Source: Clostridia bacterium
GTDB taxonomy: Bacteria; Bacillota; Clostridia; Lachnospirales; CAG-274
DNA: 9,285 nt
Assembly: GCA_030536675.1 (NCBI GenBank)
Contig: JAUNPM010000051.1
Span: 1-9,285, forward strand
Direction: 5' to 3'
The first letter of the stretch is position 1. Each line of letters starts with the position of its first letter. The notes beneath the pieces are model-generated. The model searched no databases. It was not told where the DNA came from and saw nothing but the letters and a program-made list of their open reading frames with translations. The translations under genes were made by a program, and so were the position numbers. Positions 1 to 7,566 of this stretch are shown one piece after another.

Positions 1-120
1 GTCCCGTCTACTTCGGGATTGCAAACCTGCGGATTAAAGTCTGCGACGCTAATTGCGAGTTGTATTTTGTAATTGTTCAAATTTTTTTATAAAAATCGGT
101 TTATTGATAGTCTATGATCT

Positions 121-168
121 TTATACAATCTTAATACCATATTAATACAACTTATACAATTTTAACGT
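121..168 (+). promoter_or_regulatory. Operator-like direct repeat array and probable kdp promoter region
   Basis: Boxes TTATACA (121), TTAATAC (131), TTAATACA (142), TTATACA (152) and a weaker TTAACG (162) recur every 10-11 bp, so they lie on one face of the helix. Tandem direct repeats of this kind are the usual target of OmpR/PhoB-family response regulators, and the operon encodes one (KdpE). A possible -10 is TACAAT at 155-160, with TTAATA at 131-136 as a poor -35 (18-bp spacer). That would put the transcript start near 167 and the boxes at an activator position. A second reading is the dyad TTAATA-CCA-TATTAA at 131-145. The repeats are seen directly. KdpE as the bound protein and the exact promoter are inference, and the AT-rich setting makes chance -10 matches easy. 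Confidence 0.5.
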
Positions 169-189
169 GAATGCTGTTAATCTAAGTTC

Positions 190-197
190 AGGAGGTG
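190..197 (+). promoter_or_regulatory. Strong ribosome binding site of kdpF
   Basis: AGGAGGTG, an essentially perfect anti-Shine-Dalgarno match, ends six bases before the ATG at 204. It is the main reason to accept the very short downstream frame as a translated gene. Confidence 0.8.
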
Positions 198-203
198 AAA
201 ACA

Positions 204-293
204 ATGAATGCTGTAATTGCTTTTATTGGAATATGCGCTACATTGTTATTAATTTATTATGTTTATATTTTAATGAAAGGAGATGAACAATAA
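204..293 (+). CDS. kdpF: KdpF, small membrane subunit of the Kdp K+ transporter
   Basis: This is a 29-residue protein. It consists almost entirely of one hydrophobic helix (about residues 3-24, rich in I, L, V, A and Y), followed by a short charged tail ending KGDEQ. KdpF in other bacteria is a single-span peptide of about 29 residues that binds the KdpA-KdpB interface and stabilises the KdpFABC complex in the membrane. The identification rests on size, the single transmembrane helix, the strong ribosome binding site and its place directly before kdpA; sequence identity in so short a peptide means little. Its stop codon overlaps the kdpA start in TAATG (291-295), so the two are probably translationally coupled. 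The kdpA ribosome binding site (AAAGGAGA, 276-283) lies inside this gene. Confidence 0.85.
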   Translation: MNAVIAFIGICATLLLIYYVYILMKGDEQ

Positions 294-2104
294 TGAATTC
301 GGTTTTGCAGTATATATTATACCTTGCTGTATTAGTTGTTTTTGCTATACCGCTGGGAGGTTATATAAAGAAAGTAATGTATGGTGAAAAAACACTTTTG
401 TCACCTGTGTTTAATCCAATTGAAAAACTGATTTACAAAATCCTAGGGATAAAAAGCGATGAACAAATGAATTGGAAGGAATATTTGTTAAGCGTTATTT
501 TGTTTTCTGTTGCAGGATTGATTTTTCTTACACTTCTTCAAATGCTTCAGGGGGTTCTGCCGTGGAATCCTCAGGGATTGAAGGGTGTTAATTGGGATCT
601 GTCAATTAATACTGCAATTAGTTTTGTTACAAACACCAACTGGCAGGCATACAGCGGCGAATCTACATTAAGCTACCTGTCACAGGCTTTGGGTCTTACG
701 GTGCAGAACTTTGTTTCAGCTGCTACGGGCATTGCGGTGCTATTTGCATTAATAAGAGGTTTTAATAATGTAAAAAACGGTCAGCTGGGAAGCTTTTGGG
801 TGGATATGACAAGAATTGTGGTTCGTTTGCTTATTCCATTAAACCTGGTAATTGCTTTATGCTTGGCTGCAGGAGGTGTTGTGCAGAGCTTAAAGCCCGC
901 AGATACGGTTTCTCTTTTGGAACCGATTGCAGTAAGCGCTGAAGGAGAAATTATTGAAAATGCTGTAATAGATGTTGATTCAAATACAGTGGAGGTTGAC
1001 GGGGAAGCCATTGAAGGTGCTCAAATAATTACAGAGCAAATAGTTCCTCTGGGACCTGCAGCAAGTCAGATAGCAATTAAGCAAACGGGAACAAACGGAG
1101 GTGGATTTTACGGCGTAAACTCTGCACATCCTCTTGAAAATCCAAGTGCCTTTACAAATATAATTGAAATGATCTCAATTTTGTTAATACCAGCTGCACT
1201 TTGCTTTACATTTGGTAAATGCATCAAAAACAAAAAACAGGGTCTTGCTGTATTTATGGCAATGTTCATTTGCCTTGTCATTGCTCTTTCCGTAGTTGCT
1301 GTCTGCGAACAGGGGGGAACTCCTCAAATAGCTCAGGAAGGAGCCGTTAATATTGCCCATATTGACCAAGCAGGCGGAAATATGGAGGGAAAAGAAACAA
1401 GATTCGGCATTGCAGCATCATCAACTTGGGCAGTATTTACAACAGCTGCTTCAAACGGATCTGTAAACTCAATGCACGACAGCTACACTCCTCTCGGAGG
1501 TATGGTGCCAATGCTTCTTATGCAGCTTGGTGAAGTAATATTCGGCGGCGTAGGCTGCGGCTTATACGGTATGCTTGCCTTTGCAATACTTACTGTGTTT
1601 ATAGCAGGGCTTATGGTCGGTCGAACACCTGAATTTTTAGGAAAGAAAATTGAACCTTATGAAATGAAATGGGCAGTGCTTGTTTGCCTTGCAACACCTA
1701 TAGCTATTCTTATAGGAAGCGGTATTGCGGCAGTTGTGCCTCAGGTTGCGGACAGCTTAAATAACAGTGGTGCTCACGGATTATCGGAAGTATTGTATGC
1801 ATACTCATCAGCAGGTGGAAATAACGGTTCTGCTTTTGCGGGATTTAATGCAAATACTGTTTTCCTTAATTTATCACTTGGAGCTGTAATGCTTTTTGTA
1901 AGATTTATACCTATTGCAGGTATACTTGCAATATCAGGAAGCATTGCCGAGAAGAAGAAAATAGCAACAACGGCGGGAACATTATCAACAACCAATGCTA
2001 TGTTTGTATTTTTGCTTATTTTCGTAGTATTGCTTATAGGTGCTTTAAGTTTCTTCCCTGCTTTAGCTTTAGGTCCTATTGCTGAATACTTTACATTTAT
2101 GTAG
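293..2104 (+). CDS. kdpA: KdpA, K+-binding channel-like subunit of the Kdp ATPase
   Basis: KdpA is the integral membrane subunit that selects and takes up K+ in the KdpFABC pump; it is related to the Trk/Ktr/HKT potassium transporters. The protein has 603 residues and roughly ten hydrophobic spans. All four selectivity-filter segments are recognisable: TNTNWQAYS (113-121), TGTNGGGF (265-272), ASNGSVNSMHDS (386-397) and SSAGGNNGSAFAGF (505-518). It is longer than the E. coli protein (557). Most of the extra length is at about 205-250, an acidic extracytoplasmic stretch just before the second filter segment, with 11 Asp/Glu and no Lys/Arg. The start is set by the AAAGGAGA site 9 bases upstream and by the one-base overlap with kdpF. 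The kdpB ribosome binding site overlaps this gene's stop codon. The frame is intact, with every filter motif in place, so the gene is probably functional. Confidence 0.97.
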   Translation: MNSVLQYILYLAVLVVFAIPLGGYIKKVMYGEKTLLSPVFNPIEKLIYKILGIKSDEQMNWKEYLLSVILFSVAGLIFLTLLQMLQGVLPWNPQGLKGVNWDLSINTAISFVTNTNWQAYSGESTLSYLSQALGLTVQNFVSAATGIAVLFALIRGFNNVKNGQLGSFWVDMTRIVVRLLIPLNLVIALCLAAGGVVQSLKPADTVSLLEPIAVSAEGEIIENAVIDVDSNTVEVDGEAIEGAQIITEQIVPLGPAASQIAIKQTGTNGGGFYGVNSAHPLENPSAFTNIIEMISILLIPAALCFTFGKCIKNKKQGLAVFMAMFICLVIALSVVAVCEQGGTPQIAQEGAVNIAHIDQAGGNMEGKETRFGIAASSTWAVFTTAASNGSVNSMHDSYTPLGGMVPMLLMQLGEVIFGGVGCGLYGMLAFAILTVFIAGLMVGRTPEFLGKKIEPYEMKWAVLVCLATPIAILIGSGIAAVVPQVADSLNNSGAHGLSEVLYAYSSAGGNNGSAFAGFNANTVFLNLSLGAVMLFVRFIPIAGILAISGSIAEKKKIATTAGTLSTTNAMFVFLLIFVVLLIGALSFFPALALGPIAEYFTFM

Positions 2105-2115
2105 GAGGTGTCAAT

Positions 2116-4185
2116 ATGTCAGCAAATAATAAAAATGCTCTTTTTGATAAGAAAATTACAATGAGGGCAATTAAGGATTCTTTTGTAAAATTAAAGCCGT
2201 CAACACAGGTAAAAAATCCTGTTATGCTCTTAGTATATATTTCCGCAATACTTACAAGCGGATTATGGGTAATATCATTATTCGGAATAAAAGACGCTTC
2301 ATCGGGCTTTACATTTGCAATAGCTGTTATTTTATGGTTGACGGTGCTTTTTGCAAACTTTGCCGAGGCTATTGCAGAAGGCAGGGGAAAAGCTCAGGCG
2401 GATTCCTTAAGAGCGTCTAAAAGAGATATTGAGGCTCACAAAATAAGATCCGTAAATGATAAAAATAATGTCGTATCCGTACCATCAGTGTCACTAAAAA
2501 AGGGGGATATAGTTATTGTTAAAGCGGGAGAACAAATCCCTGCAGACGGCGAAGTAATAGAAGGTGCTGCATCTGTTGACGAAAGTGCAATAACAGGTGA
2601 ATCAGCACCTGTAATAAGAGAAAGCGGAGGTGACAGAAGTGCCGTAACGGGAGGTACTACTGTGCTTTCAGATCAAATAATAGTTAGGGTCACAAGTGAG
2701 GCGGGAGAAAGTTTCCTTGATAAAATGATCGCAATGGTAGAGGGGGCTTCAAGAAAGAAAACTCCCAATGAAATAGCTTTGCAGATATTGCTTGTGGCTC
2801 TTTCAATTATATTTATACTTGTAACAATGTCACTTTATACCTATTCAATATTTTCGGCAAAGCAGGCAGGCATTGACAATCCAACGTCTGTAACTACTCT
2901 TGTGGCGCTTCTTGTTTGTCTTGCGCCCACAACAATCGGTGCATTGTTATCTGCCATTGGTATAGCAGGTATGAGCAGACTTAATCAGGCAAATGTGCTT
3001 GCAATGAGCGGACGTGCAATAGAAGCAGCAGGCGATGTTGACATTTTAATGCTTGACAAGACAGGTACTATTACTTTGGGAAACCGCCAGGCATATGATT
3101 TTGTACCTGTAGACGGAACAGCTGAAAATGAACTGGCAGACGCTGCACAGCTTTCATCTCTTGCAGATGAAACTCCCGAAGGCAGAAGTATAGTTATACT
3201 TGCTAAGGAAAAGTTTGGTTTAAGAGGGAGAAATATTCAAGACAAAAATATGGAATTTATACCTTTTACTGCCGTTACAAGAATGAGCGGCGTTAATTAT
3301 GACGGCTGTGAAATACGTAAGGGAGCAGCAGACGCCGTAAAGGAATATGTCATAAAAAACGGAGGAAAGTATTCCGAAGAGTGCAATGCGGCTGTTATAG
3401 CCATTGCGGCACAAGGGGGCACACCTCTTGTAGTTGCCAAAAACAAAAAAATATTGGGAGTTATACATCTTAAAGATATTATTAAACAGGGGGTAAAGGA
3501 AAAGTTTGCGGATCTGCGTAAAATGGGCATAAAGACCATTATGATAACAGGTGACAACCCAATGACTGCCGCATCTATTGCAGCTGAAGCCGGTGTAGAT
3601 GATTTTCTTGCAGAGGCTACTCCCGAAGCTAAATTAAATATGATAAGAGATTTCCAGAAAAAAGGTCATCTTGTTGCAATGACAGGGGACGGAACAAACG
3701 ACGCACCTGCTCTTGCACAGGCAGACGTTGCAGTTGCAATGAACAGCGGAACTCAGGCGGCAAAGGAAGCGGGAAATATGGTGGACTTGGATTCATCACC
3801 TACAAAGCTTATTGATATAGTTAGAATCGGTAAGCAGCTCCTTATGACAAGAGGAAGCTTGACTACTTTTTCAATTGCGAATGATGTGGCAAAGTATTTT
3901 GCCATAATCCCTGCACTGTTTCTTGGACTTTATCCGGGGCTTTCAGCGCTTAACATAATGGGACTTCATTCACCTGAAAGTGCAGTGCTTTCAGCAATAA
4001 TATACAATGCTCTTATTATTGTGGCACTTATACCCTTGGCATTAAAGGGAGTTAAATACCGTGAGGTCCCGGCAGGAAAGCTTCTTTCAAGAAATCTGCT
4101 GATATACGGCTTAGGCGGAATTATTGCACCTTTTATATTTATTAAATTAATTGATATGATCCTTGTTGTATCAGGTCTTGTATAA
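2116..4185 (+). CDS. kdpB: KdpB, P-type ATPase catalytic subunit of the Kdp K+ pump
   Basis: KdpB hydrolyses ATP to drive K+ import through KdpA. The 689-residue protein has the normal family length and order. Membrane spans lie at about 36-57 and 65-84. The actuator domain carries TGES (160-163). Spans at about 222-244 and 258-288 include the membrane proline in CLAPTTIG (268-275). The phosphorylation motif DKTGT has the acceptor aspartate at 314. The nucleotide domain has FTAVTRMSG (384-392) and KGA (402-404), and the hinge is GDGTNDAP (524-531). Three C-terminal spans begin near 585 and include D590 and K593, matching the charged pair of FSIANDVAKYF in E. coli KdpB. Ser163 corresponds to the serine whose phosphorylation inhibits the E. 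coli enzyme. An AGGAGGTG site at 2103-2110, overlapping the kdpA stop, fixes the ATG start. Confidence 0.98.
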   Translation: MSANNKNALFDKKITMRAIKDSFVKLKPSTQVKNPVMLLVYISAILTSGLWVISLFGIKDASSGFTFAIAVILWLTVLFANFAEAIAEGRGKAQADSLRASKRDIEAHKIRSVNDKNNVVSVPSVSLKKGDIVIVKAGEQIPADGEVIEGAASVDESAITGESAPVIRESGGDRSAVTGGTTVLSDQIIVRVTSEAGESFLDKMIAMVEGASRKKTPNEIALQILLVALSIIFILVTMSLYTYSIFSAKQAGIDNPTSVTTLVALLVCLAPTTIGALLSAIGIAGMSRLNQANVLAMSGRAIEAAGDVDILMLDKTGTITLGNRQAYDFVPVDGTAENELADAAQLSSLADETPEGRSIVILAKEKFGLRGRNIQDKNMEFIPFTAVTRMSGVNYDGCEIRKGAADAVKEYVIKNGGKYSEECNAAVIAIAAQGGTPLVVAKNKKILGVIHLKDIIKQGVKEKFADLRKMGIKTIMITGDNPMTAASIAAEAGVDDFLAEATPEAKLNMIRDFQKKGHLVAMTGDGTNDAPALAQADVAVAMNSGTQAAKEAGNMVDLDSSPTKLIDIVRIGKQLLMTRGSLTTFSIANDVAKYFAIIPALFLGLYPGLSALNIMGLHSPESAVLSAIIYNALIIVALIPLALKGVKYREVPAGKLLSRNLLIYGLGGIIAPFIFIKLIDMILVVSGLV

Positions 4186-4197
4186 GGAGGAAAAAAG

Positions 4198-4806
4198 ATG
4201 AAAACAAATAAACATATTCTTCCCCGTGCCATAGGAATATTCATAATATTTACAATAATGTGCGGGCTTTTATATACGGGAGTTGTTACGGTGATCGCAC
4301 AGGCAATATTTCCTGAAAAGGCAAGTGGAAGTATAATTGAAATTGACGGAAAAAAATATGGCTCCGAGCTTTTGGGACAGCAGTTTACAGATGAAGGGCA
4401 TATGTGGGGACGTATAATGAATGTGGATGTTTCAACATACACGGATTCAGAGGGAAATGCCGTAATGTATGGGGCTCCTTCAAATTTAAGCCCTGCAAGT
4501 GATGAGTACAAGGTCCTTGTTGCCCAAAGAATAGAAATGCTTAGAAAGGCAAATCCCAATATGGACGAAAGTGCAATACCCGTTGATCTTGTTACCTGTT
4601 CGGGAAGCGGACTTGACCCCCACATATCTCCTTTGGCGGCACAGTACCAAGTAAGTCGTATAGCAAAGGCAAGAAACCTTTCAGAGAAGGACGTTGAAGC
4701 TATTGTGGCAAAATGCACAAAGGGAAGACTTTTAGGTGTGTTCGGTGAAGAAACCGTCAACGTTTTGAAGGTCAATCTTATGCTTGACGGAATATTGACG
4801 GAATAA
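4198..4806 (+). CDS. kdpC: KdpC, accessory subunit of the Kdp K+ ATPase
   Basis: KdpC is a single-span subunit whose soluble domain lies outside the membrane against KdpA; it is required for assembly and activity and may act as a gate or affinity-raising subunit. The 202-residue protein has one N-terminal transmembrane helix (about 11-36). The family signature SGSGLDPHISP lies at 135-145, within a region predicted helical that continues through AAQYQVSRIAKAR (147-159). The segment GQQFTDEGHMWGR (60-72) matches the conserved early motif. The middle region (about 73-120) is longer than in proteobacterial KdpC (E. coli about 190 residues in all). The ribosome binding site AAGGAGG begins in the kdpB stop codon, with the ATG 12 bases after kdpB. 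It is the last gene of the structural block; a 66-bp gap follows. Confidence 0.96.
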   Translation: MKTNKHILPRAIGIFIIFTIMCGLLYTGVVTVIAQAIFPEKASGSIIEIDGKKYGSELLGQQFTDEGHMWGRIMNVDVSTYTDSEGNAVMYGAPSNLSPASDEYKVLVAQRIEMLRKANPNMDESAIPVDLVTCSGSGLDPHISPLAAQYQVSRIAKARNLSEKDVEAIVAKCTKGRLLGVFGEETVNVLKVNLMLDGILTE

Positions 4807-4827
4807 CTGTTTAATCAAATAAGTTCT

Positions 4828-4872
4828 TTTATAATTTTAAGAATTAATGTATAATAAATAAGAGGTGATGTT
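4828..4872 (+). promoter_or_regulatory. Candidate internal promoter and ribosome binding site ahead of kdpD
   Basis: The 66-bp gap between kdpC and kdpD holds a perfect TATAAT at 4850-4855. TTTATA at 4828-4833 could serve as a weak -35 (16-bp spacer). AGAGGTGATG (4861-4870) gives the Shine-Dalgarno sequence for the kdpD ATG at 4873. A promoter here would give low constitutive supply of the sensor and regulator independently of kdpFABC. The predicted start near 4862 would fall within the ribosome binding site, and the region is very AT-rich, so this may be chance. A weak 7-bp stem (about 4822-4844) is also possible. Confidence 0.3.
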
Positions 4873-7566
4873 ATGGAGGCTGAAAGAAGAGATCCCGAAC
4901 AGCTGCTTAAGGCAATACAGCTTGAAGAGGATTCCCCTAAAAGGGGTAAACTGAAAATATTTTTTGGCTATGCCGCAGGAGTAGGCAAAACTTATTCAAT
5001 GCTTAAAGCCGCACACGCTGCTGCTGAAAAAGGAATAGATGTTGCTGCGGGATATATTGAGCCCCATGATCGTCCCAACACCTCTGCACTTGTAAATGGG
5101 CTGGAGTGTATCCCAAATCTTGTTGTGGAGTATAATAATATAAAACTTAAAGAGTTTAATTTAGATGAAGCTCTTAAAAGAAAGCCTCAGCTTATACTTG
5201 TGGATGAGCTTGCCCATACAAATGCTTGCGGCTGCCGACATAATAAAAGATATCAGGACGTGGAGGAGCTTCTTAATGCGGGAATTGACGTATATTCAAC
5301 GGTAAATGTTCAGCATATAGAAAGCCTTAACGATACAGTGGCGGCTATAACGGGAATATCGGTAAAAGAAAGAATCCCCGATTCTGTTTTTGACAATGCA
5401 GATCAAGTGGAGCTTGTGGATATAGAGCCTGTGGACCTTCTTGAAAGAATGAAAGCGGGAAATATATATAAAAAACAACAGTCTAAATTTGCCTTGGAAA
5501 ATTTCTTTAACATAGAAAATTTGATTTCTTTAAGAGAAATCGCACTGAGGAGATGTGCTGACAGGGTAAACAGACTTTCGGAAAGCGCAAGGATAAAAAG
5601 AAACGGGGATTATTATACAGATGAGCATATTTTGGTTTGTTTATCCTCATCTCCCTCAAATGCTAAAATCATACGCACTGCTGCACGTATGGCAAACGCT
5701 TTTCACGGTAAATTTACGGCGCTTTTTATTGAAACACCTGATTTTGAGGAAATGTCAGATGAAAACAAAAAAAGGCTTAAATCAAATACGGATCTTGCAA
5801 AGGATCTAGGTGCAAGAATAGAAAACATACACGGTGATGATATCCCGCTTCTTATATCGGAATTTGCAAGACTTTCGGGGGTTTCAAAAATTGTACTTGG
5901 CAGAAGCGGAGTGAGAGGAAAAGGTTTATTTAACAACAGCGGTTTATCGGATAAGCTTATACAATATGCTCCCAATATAGACATTTATATTATACCCGAC
6001 GGCAATTATCAAAATATATATTACAAAAGAAAAAGAAGAGAAAAAATAAATACCCAATTAAGCATTAAGGATACACTTAAGAGTGTGGGACTTATAGGTG
6101 CGGCAACTCTGATAAGTATGGTATTTTACGGGTTGGGGTTTAGCGAGGTAAATATAATAACCGTATATATTTTGTTTGTATTAATTATATCTGTTGTTAC
6201 GGAAAGACGTCTTTACAGCCTTATATCATCTGCTGTATGCGTCATAGTGTTTAATTTTTTGTTCACGGATCCAAAGTTTACTTTGCTGGCATATGACAAG
6301 GGATACCCTGTTACGTTTGCAACAATGTTTATTGCCGCTTTTATTACGGGCTCTCTTGCAGCAAAGCTTAAAAACAGCGCAAAGCAATCCGCATATGCGG
6401 CTTACAGAACAAAAATATTGTTTGATACAAGTCAGATAATTGAACACGCAGGAGAAAAAAATGAGATAATAAATGCTACGGCAAATCAATTATGCAAACT
6501 TCTTAACAGAAGTATAATTATTTATTCTGCGGAAAAGGGAGAGCTTGGAGATTATCAATTTTGTTCGGTTAAGGATAATGAAAATTTGTATATATCGGAA
6601 ACGGAAAAGGCTGTTGCTTCCTGGGTGCTTAAAAACAATAAGCGTGCAGGAGCTACAACGGATACACTTTCAAGTGCGGATTATCTTTATATGGCAATAA
6701 GAGTAAATGAATGTGTTTATGGTGTTGCGGGAATTAAAATGGAAAATAAGCAGCTTGATTCCTTTGAAAGAAACATACTTGTTTCCATATTGGGCGAATG
6801 TGCTCTTGCTCTTGAAAATGAAAAAAATGCAAAGGAAAAAGAAAAGGCTGCTGTTATTGCACAGCAGGAACAGCTAAGGGCAAATCTTTTAAGAGCCATA
6901 TCTCACGATTTGAGAACTCCCCTTACGTCAATATCGGGGAATGCAAGTAACCTTATGTCAAACAGCAAAAAATTTGACGATGAAACAAAAATAAAGCTCT
7001 ATACGGATATTTATGATGATTCAATGTGGCTTATTAATCTGGTTGAAAATCTGCTTTCAATTACGAGAATTGAAGACGGACATATGAATTTAAAGGTTTC
7101 ATCGGAGCTTATGGACGATGTTGTAAATGAGGCGCTCCGCCACATAAACAGAAAAAGCGTTGCCCATAAAATAAAAGTAAAAAGCAGTGAAGAATTTATT
7201 TTTGCCAAAATAGATCCAAGGTTGATAATACAGGTAATCATAAATATTGTAGATAACGCAATTAAATATACTCCCGAAAATTCCGAAATAACAATATCGG
7301 TATGCAAAAGGGGAAATGATGTTGTTGTGAGTATAGCTGACAACGGAAACGGTATACCGGATGAAAGTAAAAAACACGTATTTGATATGTTTTATACGGG
7401 AACAAGCAATATTGCCGACAGCAGGAGAAGTTTAGGGCTTGGGCTTGCACTGTGTAAATCAATTATAGATGCTCACGGGGGAGTAATAAGTGTTTCCGAC
7501 AATGAACCTAATGGAACCATATTTACATTTACACTGCCTGCAGAGGAGGTTGAACTGTATGAATAA
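4873..7566 (+). CDS. kdpD: KdpD, full-length sensor histidine kinase for K+ limitation
   Basis: KdpD is the membrane sensor kinase that controls kdp expression through KdpE. The 897-residue protein has the full family architecture. The N-terminal KdpD domain (about 22-235) has a Walker A-like loop GYAAGVGKT (32-40), LILVDELAHTN (107-117) and STVNVQHIESLND (142-154). A universal stress protein domain (about 250-375) carries S258-x-S260, then exactly 20 residues, then FTALF (281-285), close to the cyclic di-AMP motif described for Staphylococcus aureus KdpD. Four membrane spans follow (about 401-423, 426-444, 448-465, 479-499), then a GAF-like region (about 520-650). The kinase core has the phosphoacceptor His678 in SHDLRTPL, N-box NIVDNAIKY (791-799), DNGNGIPD (823-830), FDMF (837-840) and SLGLGLAL (853-860). 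Cys119 and Cys121 form an unusual CGC in the N-terminal domain. Its end overlaps kdpE by 8 bp. Confidence 0.97.
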   Translation: MEAERRDPEQLLKAIQLEEDSPKRGKLKIFFGYAAGVGKTYSMLKAAHAAAEKGIDVAAGYIEPHDRPNTSALVNGLECIPNLVVEYNNIKLKEFNLDEALKRKPQLILVDELAHTNACGCRHNKRYQDVEELLNAGIDVYSTVNVQHIESLNDTVAAITGISVKERIPDSVFDNADQVELVDIEPVDLLERMKAGNIYKKQQSKFALENFFNIENLISLREIALRRCADRVNRLSESARIKRNGDYYTDEHILVCLSSSPSNAKIIRTAARMANAFHGKFTALFIETPDFEEMSDENKKRLKSNTDLAKDLGARIENIHGDDIPLLISEFARLSGVSKIVLGRSGVRGKGLFNNSGLSDKLIQYAPNIDIYIIPDGNYQNIYYKRKRREKINTQLSIKDTLKSVGLIGAATLISMVFYGLGFSEVNIITVYILFVLIISVVTERRLYSLISSAVCVIVFNFLFTDPKFTLLAYDKGYPVTFATMFIAAFITGSLAAKLKNSAKQSAYAAYRTKILFDTSQIIEHAGEKNEIINATANQLCKLLNRSIIIYSAEKGELGDYQFCSVKDNENLYISETEKAVASWVLKNNKRAGATTDTLSSADYLYMAIRVNECVYGVAGIKMENKQLDSFERNILVSILGECALALENEKNAKEKEKAAVIAQQEQLRANLLRAISHDLRTPLTSISGNASNLMSNSKKFDDETKIKLYTDIYDDSMWLINLVENLLSITRIEDGHMNLKVSSELMDDVVNEALRHINRKSVAHKIKVKSSEEFIFAKIDPRLIIQVIINIVDNAIKYTPENSEITISVCKRGNDVVVSIADNGNGIPDESKKHVFDMFYTGTSNIADSRRSLGLGLALCKSIIDAHGGVISVSDNEPNGTIFTFTLPAEEVELYE
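7544..7549 (+). promoter_or_regulatory. Ribosome binding site that fixes the kdpE start
   Basis: AGGAGG within the end of kdpD lies nine bases before the ATG at 7559. The in-frame ATG at 7490 has no such site and would add 23 residues copied out of the kdpD frame, so the start at 7559 is preferred. Confidence 0.8.

Noticed and set aside
3..101. Open reading frame running from the left edge to about 101
   Set aside because: It is about 32 codons with no recognisable protein similarity, and its composition shifts abruptly after base 60; it could equally be non-coding.
104..118. TTGATA (104-109) and TATGAT (113-118) as promoter hexamers
   Set aside because: They are too close to pair with each other, and neither has a well-spaced good partner; the region is AT-rich enough to give such matches by chance.
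1..203. ydaO-type c-di-AMP riboswitch upstream of kdp
   Set aside because: Such riboswitches often control K+ transporters in Firmicutes, but the leader shows none of the conserved ydaO core segments, and the visible region is short and AT-rich.
3966..4775. A 269-codon open frame on the - strand opposite kdpB and kdpC
   Set aside because: It lies wholly antisense to two well-supported genes, has no recognisable domain, and arises from codon bias of the + strand genes.
7490..7558. Upstream in-frame extension of kdpE (23 extra residues)
   Set aside because: The extension lies within the kdpD coding sequence, has no ribosome binding site, and precedes the normal receiver-domain start; the AGGAGG at 7544-7549 supports 7559.
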